Below are positions 47,401 to 54,353 of a stretch of DNA of 64,000 bases, one piece after another (the stretch's first letter is position 1; each line of letters opens with the position of its first letter). Source of the stretch: Nocardia amikacinitolerans NBRC 108937 (GTDB lineage: Bacteria; Actinomycetota; Actinomycetes; Mycobacteriales; Mycobacteriaceae); contig NZ_BDAU01000028.1 in assembly GCF_001612615.1 (NCBI RefSeq), positions 1 through 64,000 on the forward strand. Direction: 5' to 3'. Position numbers and translations under genes: made by a program. Under the pieces are notes generated by a model. That model was not told the DNA's origin. It saw nothing but the letters and a program-made list of their open reading frames with translations, and searched no databases.

Positions 47401-47714
47401 AGCGGCGCAAGCACGACGGCTCGCTGCCGATCATCGGGGTCAACACGTTCCGCAACCCCAACGGCGAGCAGCACCGGGTGATGGAACTGGCCCGCGCCAC
47501 CGAAGCGGAGAAGAAGTCCCAGCTCGACCGGGTGCGCGAGTTCCAGCAGCGCCACCGCGACGCGGCGCACGCGGCGCTGGCCCGCCTGGACGCGGTGGCC
47601 CGCACCGACGAGAACATCTTCGAGGTGCTGATGGACGCCGCGCGGGTCTGCACGCTGGAGCAGATCACCGACGCCTTCTTCACCGTCGGCGGGCAGTACC
47701 GCCGGAATGTGTGA
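44496..47714 (+). CDS. icmF: Fused isobutyryl-CoA mutase IcmF
   Basis: Adenosylcobalamin enzyme interconverting isobutyryl-CoA and n-butyryl-CoA, with its chaperone fused in. Order: B12-binding domain (about 10-140, LFDGHDAAINIMRR and VAVSSYQGGH), MeaB-like GTPase (about 180-420, P-loop GITGTGGSGKSS near residue 200, later LVVLETPGIGQGD and VVAINKFERRG), linker, then the mutase TIM barrel (about 520-1072, FPFTAGVFAFKR, GISGYH-like SVSISGYHIAEAGANPISQLAFTLANGF). The GTG start has GGAGGA upstream. The Phe in GVFAF and the Gln in ISQLAF agree with IcmF rather than methylmalonyl-CoA mutase. 1,072 residues. It links valine catabolism to butyryl-CoA. Confidence 0.95.
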   Translation: MADSSALHTPTHPVRFVTSAALFDGHDAAINIMRRILQSQGAEVIHLGHNRAVHEVVAAAIEEDVQGVAVSSYQGGHIEYFEYLAAALKEAGAGHVRVFGGGGGVIVAEEIERLAAAGVRIFSPEDGQRLGLPGMINELVRTCDFDLAEEFPATEAVLAGERPALARAITCLQQDTLPAAAREALLAAADARAVPVLGITGTGGSGKSSLTDELVRRLRSDQQDKPRVAILAVDPTRRRGGGALLGDRIRMNALDGAHLFFRSLATRGNHELPRNIDTIIAACKAAGYDLVVLETPGIGQGDTAIVDHVDVSMYVMTPEFGAASQLEKIDMLDYADVVAINKFERRGAADAVRDVSRQLLRNREAFGARPEDMPVFGTSAATFNDDGVTALYQHLTGLLSEHGLRLEPGTLPRVDTKVSTRFAQLIPPARVRYLAEIAEAVRGYHAETARQVAAAQRVQRLEQVLAELPEDTAVADLLDTARRELSDHNAALLAEWPSVAESYRGEEQVVRVRDRELHTPLRRESLSGSSIARVALPRFTDHGELLRFLRAENLPGRFPFTAGVFAFKRDNEDPARMFAGEGDPFRTNRRFKVLSEHAEAKRLSTAFDSVTLYGRDPDERPDIYGKVGTSGVSIASLDDMKALYDGFDLTAPTTSVSMTINGPAPTILAYFLNTAIDQALERFSASAGRAPTPDEAADIRARTLSTVRGTVQADILKEDQGQNTCIFSTEFSLRMMADIQEWFVRNKVRNFYSVSISGYHIAEAGANPISQLAFTLANGFTYVEAYLARGMDIDDFAPNLSFFFSNGMDPEYSVIGRVARRIWAIAMRDRYGANERSQKLKYHIQTSGRSLHAQEMNFNDIRTTLQALIAVYDNCNSLHTNAYDEAVTTPTEESVRRALAIQLIINREWGLAMNENPMQGSFIVDELTDLVEEAVLSEFERISERGGVLGAMETGYQRGKIQDESMLYERRKHDGSLPIIGVNTFRNPNGEQHRVMELARATEAEKKSQLDRVREFQQRHRDAAHAALARLDAVARTDENIFEVLMDAARVCTLEQITDAFFTVGGQYRRNV

Positions 47715-47748
47715 GGGGTGGCGGCGGAGTACGCGCAGGCGGCGCTGC

Positions 47749-47802
47749 GGACGCAGTCCGTCCACAGACCGCGCATGGCCGGAGCGAAGGCGGAGGTACG
47801 CA
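47749..47802 (+). repeat. Dispersed intergenic repeat, copy 1
   Basis: GGACGCAGTCCGTCC followed by CGCATGGCCGGAGCGAAGG and GGAGGTACGCA. Related copies are at 50587-50631, 50647-50692 and 60185-60235. It lies between icmF and the amidohydrolase gene. Confidence 0.7.
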
Positions 47803-47874
47803 TTTCCCCCAGGCCCGCCACCGGTCGTGTGACAATCGCCGGGCCGGGAAATCCGCCACGACAGGAGGGACACG

Positions 47875-48954
47875 ATGGACCTCGCCGGTCTACGCGTGAT
47901 CGACGCCCACATCCACCAGTGGGATCCGTTGACCACGCCGCGCGATTTCAGCAATCTCGCCCGGCTGTTCAAGTACCTGCCGGTGCCGATCGATCTGGCC
48001 AGCCGGTTGGCTCCGCGACGTGACCGCGAATTCGTCGGCGACCCAACGCCATACGTGCATCCCTACCTGCCCGCCGACTACCGGACCGACACCGCGGGCG
48101 TCCCGGTGGAGTCGATCGTGCACATCGAGGTGGAATGGACCGGGACGGGTCCGACCGCCAAGGCCGACGAGACTCGCTGGGTCGCCAGCCTGCCCTTCGG
48201 CGTCGACACCCCGCGCCTCGGCGCCGTCATCGGATCGGCCGACCCGGCCGCTGACGGCTTCGCGGCCCTGCTCGACGCGCACCAGACCGCGTCGCCGCTG
48301 TTCCGCGGCATCCGCACGATGGTCGCGCACCACCCCGACACCGCCATCCGCTCCTTCGCGGGCACCGAGGGCGCGCTCACCACGAGCCGTTTCCTGGACG
48401 GGTTCGCCGAGCTCGCCGCGCGCGGACTGTCCTTCGAGGCGTGGGTGTACTCGCACCAGCTGCCCGAAGTGACCGCGCTGGCCGAGCGCTATCCCGAGGT
48501 CACCATCGTGCTCAACCACCTCGGCACGCCGGCGGGACTGTTCGGCAAGGTCGGCAAGCGCACCGGGGCCAACCCGGGGGAACGCAGGAAGCTGCTGCTG
48601 GCCTGGCGCGACGATCTGAGCGCGCTGGCCGCGAGGACCAACGTGGTCGCGAAGGTCAGCGGGTTGATGATGCCGATCCTCGGCCACCCGGTGCCGCCGC
48701 GCGGCAGCGCGACGCCGGTGCCGACGCTTGTCGAGCGGATCGGTCCGCTTGTCACGCACGCGATGGACGTCTTCGGGCCCGACCGCCTGCTGTGGGGCTC
48801 GAACTTCCCGGTGGACAAGCCCATCACCAGCATCGATCACAGCGCCCGCGCCATCGCCGAGATCGTGACCGGCCACGGCGGCGGCCCCGCCGACCTGGCC
48901 CAGATCTTCCGCGGCACCGCGGAACGCGTCTACCGCGTCGAGGCTCCCGAATAA
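47875..48954 (+). CDS. Amidohydrolase-family metal-dependent hydrolase
   Basis: 359 residues, TIM-barrel amidohydrolase 2 type. The HxH motif is in VIDAHIHQWDP near residue 12, with further putative ligands in VLNHLGTPAG and LLWGSNFPVDKP; the final Asp of many relatives is Asn here, as seen in some pyrone/lactone hydrolase-like members. Strong ribosome site GGAGGG. Substrate unknown. A monooxygenase gene follows on the same strand after 133 bp, so the pair may work on one cyclic ketone or lactone; this is inference. Confidence 0.85.
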   Translation: MDLAGLRVIDAHIHQWDPLTTPRDFSNLARLFKYLPVPIDLASRLAPRRDREFVGDPTPYVHPYLPADYRTDTAGVPVESIVHIEVEWTGTGPTAKADETRWVASLPFGVDTPRLGAVIGSADPAADGFAALLDAHQTASPLFRGIRTMVAHHPDTAIRSFAGTEGALTTSRFLDGFAELAARGLSFEAWVYSHQLPEVTALAERYPEVTIVLNHLGTPAGLFGKVGKRTGANPGERRKLLLAWRDDLSALAARTNVVAKVSGLMMPILGHPVPPRGSATPVPTLVERIGPLVTHAMDVFGPDRLLWGSNFPVDKPITSIDHSARAIAEIVTGHGGGPADLAQIFRGTAERVYRVEAPE

Positions 48955-49087
48955 GTTCGCGGGCCGCGGGCCCGTTGACAAAGATGGCGGGCGCGCGCCT
49001 AATGAGGTGGCAGGTGCGGACAATGATGTCGCCCGACATCACATGGGTTCGTACGACGGCGGCCGGACTCATGGAACGAGCGGTGCG

Positions 49088-50578
49088 ATGAACGAGACGA
49101 CCATCGACCACGAAGTGATCATCGTCGGAGCCGGGTTCTCAGGCATCGGCGCTGCGATCAAGTTGCGCGAGGCCGGATTCGAGGACTTCCTCATCGTCGA
49201 CGACGCGGACGGGGTCGGCGGCACTTGGCATTGGAACACCTACCCCGGTGTGGCCGTGGACATTCCGTCGTTCAGTTATCAGTTCTCGTTCGATCAGCGG
49301 GCGGACTGGACCCGGGTATACGCGCCGGGTCGCGAGCTCAAGGCCTACGCCGAATCGTGCGTCGACAAGTACGGATTGCGCTCGCGCATCCGCTTCGGCA
49401 CCACCATCACCGACGCGGAATTCGATGAAGAGCGGCATCTTTGGCGGCTGCGTACCGATTCCGGAGAGGAGTTGCGCGCCCGCTACGTGATCAGCGCGAC
49501 CGGTGTGCTGACCCGGCCGAAGATGCCGGAGATCCCGGGCGTCGGCGATTTCCGCGGCGTCACCATGCACACCTCGCGCTGGGACCACGGGCAGAGCCTG
49601 CGCGGTAAGCGGGTCGCGATCATCGGCACCGGAGCTTCCGCGGTGCAGGTCATCCCGGAGATCGCGCCCGAGGTGTCGCACCTCGTCGTCTTCCAGCGCA
49701 CGCCGATCTGGTGCCTGCCGCGGGCGGACCTGCCGCTGCCCGCGCCGCTGCGGATGGCGCTGCGACTGCCCGGCGGGCGGTCGCTGACCAGGATGATCAG
49801 CCAGACCTACGTCGAGCTGACCTTCCCCATCGCCGCGCACTACTACCGCTCGCTGCCCACCGCGGCGATGGCCGAGCGTGCCGGGCTCGCGCACCTGCGC
49901 CGCCAGGTCCACGACCCGGCGATCCGCGAAAAGCTGACGCCCCGTTACGCACTCGGCTGCAAACGGCCGAGCTTCTCCAACGACTACCTGGCCGCCTTCA
50001 ACCGCGACAACGTGCTGCTGGAGACCGACCCGATCCGGGAGATCACCGCGACCGGCGTGCGGACCGACGCGACCGAGCATCGGGCGGACGTGCTGATCCT
50101 GGCGACCGGATTCAAGGTGATGGAGTCGGGCAACATGCCGACCTACGATCTGCGCGGCGTCGGCGGCCGTGACCTGGAGAAGTGGTGGGACGAGCACCGA
50201 CTCCAGGCCTACGAGGGCGTCAGCGTCCCCGGCTTCCCGAACTTCTTCTCGGTGATCGGGCCGTACGGCTACAACGGTTCGTCATATTTCGCGCTGATCG
50301 AGACCCAGGTCCGGCACATCCTGCGCTGTCTGCGGCATGCCCGCGCGACCGGCTCGACCCTGGTCGAGGTCACCGAGGAAGCCAACGACCGCTTCTTCCG
50401 GGAGATGCTGTCCCGGCGCGGCGGGCAGGTGTTCTGGCAGGAGTCGTGTTCGGTTGCCAACAGCTACTACTTCGACAAGCACGGTGATGTGCCGCTGCGG
50501 CCGTCCACCACGGTGGAGGCGGCCTGGCGCAGCGGGCACTTCGATCTGACGGACTACCGGTTCGCCTCGGCGTCCTAG
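49088..50578 (+). CDS. Flavin-containing monooxygenase, Baeyer-Villiger type
   Basis: 496 residues. FAD motif VIIVGAGFSGIGAA (about 10-23), GTWHWNTYPGVAVD, the Baeyer-Villiger fingerprint FRGVTMHTSRWDH, and the NADPH motif IIGTGASAVQV. The start is the ATG at 49088 (MNETTIDHEV), since the frame upstream lacks family features. Likely oxidises a cyclic or linear ketone to an ester or lactone using NADPH and O2. Substrate unknown. Confidence 0.92.
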   Translation: MNETTIDHEVIIVGAGFSGIGAAIKLREAGFEDFLIVDDADGVGGTWHWNTYPGVAVDIPSFSYQFSFDQRADWTRVYAPGRELKAYAESCVDKYGLRSRIRFGTTITDAEFDEERHLWRLRTDSGEELRARYVISATGVLTRPKMPEIPGVGDFRGVTMHTSRWDHGQSLRGKRVAIIGTGASAVQVIPEIAPEVSHLVVFQRTPIWCLPRADLPLPAPLRMALRLPGGRSLTRMISQTYVELTFPIAAHYYRSLPTAAMAERAGLAHLRRQVHDPAIREKLTPRYALGCKRPSFSNDYLAAFNRDNVLLETDPIREITATGVRTDATEHRADVLILATGFKVMESGNMPTYDLRGVGGRDLEKWWDEHRLQAYEGVSVPGFPNFFSVIGPYGYNGSSYFALIETQVRHILRCLRHARATGSTLVEVTEEANDRFFREMLSRRGGQVFWQESCSVANSYYFDKHGDVPLRPSTTVEAAWRSGHFDLTDYRFASAS

Positions 50579-50586
50579 AAGACACA

Positions 50587-50692
50587 GGACGTCTCCAGCC
50601 GCGTATGGCCGGAGCGAAAGCGAATGTACGCAGAATGGGCGCTGCCGCACGCAGCCCGCCTCGAGCCCGCCCATGGCCGGAGCGAAGGACAC
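50587..50692 (+). repeat. Dispersed intergenic repeat, copies 2 and 3
   Basis: Two adjacent copies: 50587-50631 (with GTATGGCCGGAGCGAAAGCG) and 50647-50692 (with CCATGGCCGGAGCGAAGG). The shared core is ATGGCCGGAGCGAA. They fill the convergent gap between the monooxygenase gene and the minus-strand BtuF-like gene. Confidence 0.7.
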
Positions 50693-50693
50693 A

Positions 50694-51488
50694 CTAGGCG
50701 CGGGCGGTCGCGGCGGCAATCTGCTGGGTCAGAGTTTCGCGGGCGGTGACCAGCGAGGGTCCGTACCAGGTGAGGCTGCGGCCCTCGACCAGCGCGACCG
50801 GAATTCCTGGAAAGGCTTCGGGCCCATCGGTTTCGGTGAAGACGTACGGCTCGTCGGGCAGGATCGCGAGTTCGACGCCGCGGGTGAGTTCCTCTTCCGT
50901 GACGCGCGGGTAGCGCTCGGGGCGGTCGGCATGGACGAGTCGCAGGCCGAGGCGGCGTGCCAGGTCACCGGTGAATGTGTCGCGGCCGACGACCATCCAG
51001 GGCTTGCGCCAGACCGGGATCACCGCCGCCCGATCGGGCTCCGGAGGCGGTGCGGCCCAGATCTTCTCGGCTTCGGTCAACCAGTTCGGCACGGGGACGC
51101 CGAGCGCTTCGGCGAAAAGCCGGGCGAGCGAAGGGAACGCGTCGTCCAAGTTTTCGATTCTCGTGACCCACACCGGGATACCCGCCTCACGCAGCCGCTC
51201 GACGTCCCTGCGGCGATTCTCCTCCTGGTTGCACAGCACCAGATCCGGTGCCAGCGCGATGATCCGGCGGACATTCGGGTTCTTGGTGCCGCGTACCCGT
51301 TCGACGGAGAGGTCGGCCGGGTGGGTGCACCACTGTGTCGCCGCGATCAGCAGCTCGGGGCAGGTGACCGCGATCGACTCGGTGATCGACGGCACCAGAG
51401 ACACGACGCGCCGGACCGGGCGGACGATCGTCACCTCGCCACCCAGATCATCTGTCAGCGAGATCCTCTGGGGCGGAACGACATTCAT
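50694..51488 (-). CDS. BtuF/TroA-like helical-backbone metal or cofactor binding protein, no signal peptide
   Basis: 264 residues with the class III solute-binding fold: RRVVSLVPSITESI, then VRGTKNPNVRRIIALAPDLVL, a backbone-helix region and a second lobe (PVWRKPWMVVGRDTFTGDL). The ATG at 51488 overlaps the TetR stop (ATGA), and the N-terminus (MNVVPPQRISLTDDLGG) has no signal peptide or lipobox. No ABC permease or ATPase gene is nearby. It is therefore probably cytoplasmic and not a classical transporter component; the ligand is unknown. Confidence 0.82.
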   Translation of the reverse strand: MNVVPPQRISLTDDLGGEVTIVRPVRRVVSLVPSITESIAVTCPELLIAATQWCTHPADLSVERVRGTKNPNVRRIIALAPDLVLCNQEENRRRDVERLREAGIPVWVTRIENLDDAFPSLARLFAEALGVPVPNWLTEAEKIWAAPPPEPDRAAVIPVWRKPWMVVGRDTFTGDLARRLGLRLVHADRPERYPRVTEEELTRGVELAILPDEPYVFTETDGPEAFPGIPVALVEGRSLTWYGPSLVTARETLTQQIAAATARA

Positions 51489-52012
51489 GACAAGATCCGG
51501 TCGCACAGGACGCGCAGCCGCTCGGGCGGCACCTCGGGCAGCGTGTTGCCCGCGCCGAGCACCAGCAGGTAGAGGATCTGCGCGGTCTGCTCGGCGGCGG
51601 GTTCGGGGTAGCCGATCTCGCCGAGGAGTTCGCGCAAGAACGCCAGCCGTGCCGCATCGACGCGCTGCTTGGCCGCGGCCGCGATGGGATCGTCCAGCGC
51701 CCAGGCACGGACCGCGACCTCCAGTCGAGCGGGTGCGCCGTCGGCGAGCACCAGGTCGATCAACAGATCGAGCTTGGCGCGCGGGTCCAGGTCTTCAGCC
51801 GCCTGCACCTCGCGGATGTAGCGCAGCGTCTGCACCTCCTCGAAGTGCGCGAGCAGCGCCTTCTTGTAACCGGACATGCCCTGGAAGTGGTGATAGAAGG
51901 ACCCGGTGCTGAGCCCGGTCGACGCGACCAGCTTGTCGATGGTCAGCGCCGTCGGTCCCGCCGCGCCGAGGATCGTCAGCCCGGATGCCAGCCATGAGGT
52001 CTTGCCCGCCAC
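51485..52012 (-). CDS. TetR-family transcriptional regulator
   Basis: 175 residues with a TetR HTH (LTIDKLVASTGLSTGSFYHHFQGMSGYKKALL split over helices 2-4) and a C-terminal ligand domain. It is divergent from a small membrane protein gene across a 62-bp gap that holds an AT-rich palindrome, and it overlaps the BtuF-like gene by 4 bp, so it probably represses both itself and the membrane protein gene. Confidence 0.92.
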   Translation of the reverse strand: MAGKTSWLASGLTILGAAGPTALTIDKLVASTGLSTGSFYHHFQGMSGYKKALLAHFEEVQTLRYIREVQAAEDLDPRAKLDLLIDLVLADGAPARLEVAVRAWALDDPIAAAAKQRVDAARLAFLRELLGEIGYPEPAAEQTAQILYLLVLGAGNTLPEVPPERLRVLCDRILS

Positions 52013-52026
52013 ATCGCCCAGCCTAT

Positions 52027-52041
52027 AACATAAATTTTGTT
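52027..52041. promoter_or_regulatory. Candidate TetR operator in the divergent gap
   Basis: AACATAAATTTTGTT is symmetric at 12 of 15 positions and is strikingly AT-rich for this genome. It is centred in the 62-bp gap between the divergent TetR and membrane protein genes. Confidence 0.6.
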
Positions 52042-52074
52042 CTGTTCTGAGAGAACTCGCTTTCGGAGGTCGCG

Positions 52075-52551
52075 ATGACCGCGATGACCACCCAGCCCAG
52101 CGCCACCGCCGCCCGCTGGCCTTTGCTGACCCACTACGCGGGCGGCACGTTCCTCGGCCTGATCGGCTTCGGCCACCTGCTCGCGCTGCACGTCTTCAAC
52201 GGGGCCGACGTCGCGGGCGAGGAAGTGATCAACGAACTGTCCAGAAACACCACGACCGCGCTGTTCGAAGGCGGCAGGGAAGTGACTGTGTTCGGGCTCA
52301 ACACCGGCTATAGCGTGGCCCTGGGAATGTTCGGGCTGCTCTTTCCGCTGCTCGCGGTCGTCGCGGTGCGGGCGGCGCCTTGGTTGATCGCGCGCTGGTC
52401 GCCGTTCAACTGGCTGTGCGCGGTCACGGCAGGCGGCACCTTCTGGATCTCCTGCCTGTACTTCCCCGAGACCGTAATCGCTTTCGCCGGACTGTCCGCG
52501 CTCTGCTACGCCGCCGTGCTGGTAGGCGGGCCGCGTATGTCGCCGACGTAG
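52075..52551 (+). CDS. Small four-helix membrane protein
   Basis: 158 residues with four predicted membrane helices (about 20-38, 78-104, 110-130, 134-152) and a soluble loop between the first two (NGADVAGEEVINELSRNT). Strong ribosome site GGAGG. No family recognised. Divergent from tetR, so likely its target. Confidence 0.75.
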   Translation: MTAMTTQPSATAARWPLLTHYAGGTFLGLIGFGHLLALHVFNGADVAGEEVINELSRNTTTALFEGGREVTVFGLNTGYSVALGMFGLLFPLLAVVAVRAAPWLIARWSPFNWLCAVTAGGTFWISCLYFPETVIAFAGLSALCYAAVLVGGPRMSPT

Positions 52552-52633
52552 AGCGGGGTCGGCACAGCCACGCGAATCGGCACAGCCCGCGCGAGGGAGT
52601 GTCCTATGGTTTCGTCCAGGGCAACCGCACGGT

Positions 52634-53014
52634 TCAGGGCCTGATGACGATGTAGTGCCCAGTGGTCTCCTGGAACTCGACGGCTGCGGCGATGGTGGCG
52701 TCATCGAGCGTTGTAGCGCCGATGGGAACGACGATGAGTTTGTCGTCATCGTCGTGGAGCCGGTGGATGATCGCGATGCAGGTTCCGTGTGCTGAGGTCA
52801 TCGGTTCGGTGGAGCCGAGGTAGTAGGCGTCGAGTTCCTCGCCGTCGGGTGCCAGTGTGTCGGGGACGTAGCCGTAGTTGGCCAGGTAGAGGAATCCGCA
52901 GGTCGGGTGGCGACTTCCGTAGGGCCGGTCGATGGTGAGGTGGACCGTCCGGCCAAGGAACTGGCGTGCCAATCGCAACGATCCGGATTCCTCGATCGGG
53001 TCTGCGCCGGTCAT
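52634..53014 (-). CDS. Short inorganic-pyrophosphatase-like protein
   Basis: 126 residues, shorter than bacterial family I pyrophosphatases (about 165-175). It retains TIDRPYGSRHP, NYGYVPDTLAPDGEELDAYYLG and a C-terminal beta strand. The signature DxDPxD reads DGEELDA, with Glu for the second Asp, and part of the active-site tail is missing. It may be a pyrophosphatase relative acting on another substrate. A -10-like TAATCT ends 7 bases before the ATG with no ribosome site, suggesting a leaderless mRNA. Confidence 0.8.
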   Translation of the reverse strand: MTGADPIEESGSLRLARQFLGRTVHLTIDRPYGSRHPTCGFLYLANYGYVPDTLAPDGEELDAYYLGSTEPMTSAHGTCIAIIHRLHDDDDKLIVVPIGATTLDDATIAAAVEFQETTGHYIVIRP

Positions 53015-53020
53015 GTTCGC

Positions 53021-53026
53021 AGATTA
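53021..53026 (-). promoter_or_regulatory. -10 box placing transcription start at the ATG
   Basis: TAATCT on the minus strand, 6 bp before the ATG of the pyrophosphatase-like gene. Transcription would start at or next to the A of the ATG. Confidence 0.5.
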
Positions 53027-53588
53027 TCGGGCGGCCGGGTCGTTATGCGGCTGCCTGCGCGCCTCAGAGACAGAGCCATGCGGGGCGCGCGGAGTTCATG
53101 GCAGCGCAGGGTCGGTACACGGGCAGTGGATGGACAGCGCTCCGGCATTACTTCGCCTGCCCCGCGAGGGCAGACTTGGAAGTGGCACCCGGTACCGAGA
53201 AATCGGCCCCCAGCGCCCGGACGGGATCCGCCCGACGAAGTCCGGAGACGCGGGGCGCGACCTCGATGCCGGGTGCTGGCCGTTGTCGGCGCGAACGCCG
53301 CCGCCGTCCCAGCGCCCGCGGCCGCCTCCGAACCCGCAGCGGTACCAGCGCCCCCAGCGGCCCCGACCCCCGCAGCAGTCCCAGCGCTCGCATCCGCCTC
53401 GGCCCCACAGCCGCCCCAAGTGCTCGCGGCGTTCCCGGCCCCGCAGCCGTCCCAGCCCCGCAGCCGTCCTAACGCCCGCAACAGCCCCAGCGCCGCGGCC
53501 GTCCCAGCCCCCGGGCCGTCCCAGCCCCCGGGCCGTCCCAGCCCCCGGGCCGTCCCAGCCCCCGGGCCGTCCCAGCCCCCGGGCCGTC
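53027..53588. other. GC-rich low-complexity intergenic region
   Basis: About 560 bp without a gene I can support. From about 53290 it becomes C-rich and repetitive; the plus-strand frames encode only Pro/Ala/Ser low-complexity sequence. It ends in a 17-bp tandem repeat. Confidence 0.6.
53501..53585 (+). repeat. 17-bp tandem repeat, five copies
   Basis: Unit GTCCCAGCCCCCGGGCC, repeated five times almost perfectly; each has a CCCGGG palindrome. The unit size is not a multiple of three, arguing against coding. It ends 3 bp before the SWIM gene stop. Confidence 0.88.
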
Positions 53589-54353
53589 TCAGCCCCGCAG
53601 CAGCGCGTACAGCGCGCCGAGTTCGCGCAGCCCGGTGGCGGCGGTCGTCTCGTCCTCCGCGCTCATGCGCAGGGCCTTGCGTAGCAGTACGGGGTCGAGA
53701 TCGTCCATCGCGGAACGGAATTCGACCTTCGGCAGGTCAGGTAGCCGGGCCTCGTCGCCGTACAGATCCTCCGTCGCGACCGGGCGCGGATCGCGTTCGA
53801 TGACGCGGATCAGGGTGTCGAGGTCAAGTCCGCGCAGGGTGAGGATCTCGCGGGGACGCTCGTCGAGGCGCTCGGCGAGCAGGTAGCAGACGGCCGCGAC
53901 GTGTTTGCACGGCCAGCCGGGGTCCGGACAGGTGCAGTCGAAGTCCAGCTCGGCCGCCGTGGTCGGGAGCAGCAGCGGGCCGAGCGCGGTGGGCAGCGCG
54001 CCGGAGGCGATCTCGGCCAGCATGCCCGGTGAGCTGCGGATCGTCTCGACCAGCAGGTCGAGTTCGTCCTCGCGCAGCGCGCGGACCCGGAACGCCGCGG
54101 TGAACGGGCGCGGCTGACTGCCCTGCACCTCCGCGACAACCGCGCCCGGTTCGATCCGATAGCTCACCACCTGGCCGGAGCGCGCGTAGCTGCGCCCGCG
54201 CGCCAGCCTGCCTGGCTGGGCCATCGCCTCGACCGCGTCGATCAGCGCCCGGCCCCACCAGGTGCGTCCGAATCCGCCGCGCCTGCTGCGCGCGGTCACG
54301 CCGCCCTCGACCGGCAGCCGCTTGCCGTACTTGCTGTAGTCCTCGAAACTCAT
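53589..54353 (-). CDS. SWIM zinc-finger protein partnered with the SNF2 helicase
   Basis: 254 residues with the SWIM motif CTCPDPGWPCKHVAAVCYLL (CxC...CxH) near residue 139. The N-terminus contains RTWWGRALIDAVEAM and GRSYARSGQVV, typical of bacterial SWIM proteins encoded beside SNF2 helicases. The ATG overlaps the helicase stop (ATGA), so translation is coupled and the two probably act together. Confidence 0.9.
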   Translation of the reverse strand: MSFEDYSKYGKRLPVEGGVTARSRRGGFGRTWWGRALIDAVEAMAQPGRLARGRSYARSGQVVSYRIEPGAVVAEVQGSQPRPFTAAFRVRALREDELDLLVETIRSSPGMLAEIASGALPTALGPLLLPTTAAELDFDCTCPDPGWPCKHVAAVCYLLAERLDERPREILTLRGLDLDTLIRVIERDPRPVATEDLYGDEARLPDLPKVEFRSAMDDLDPVLLRKALRMSAEDETTAATGLRELGALYALLRG

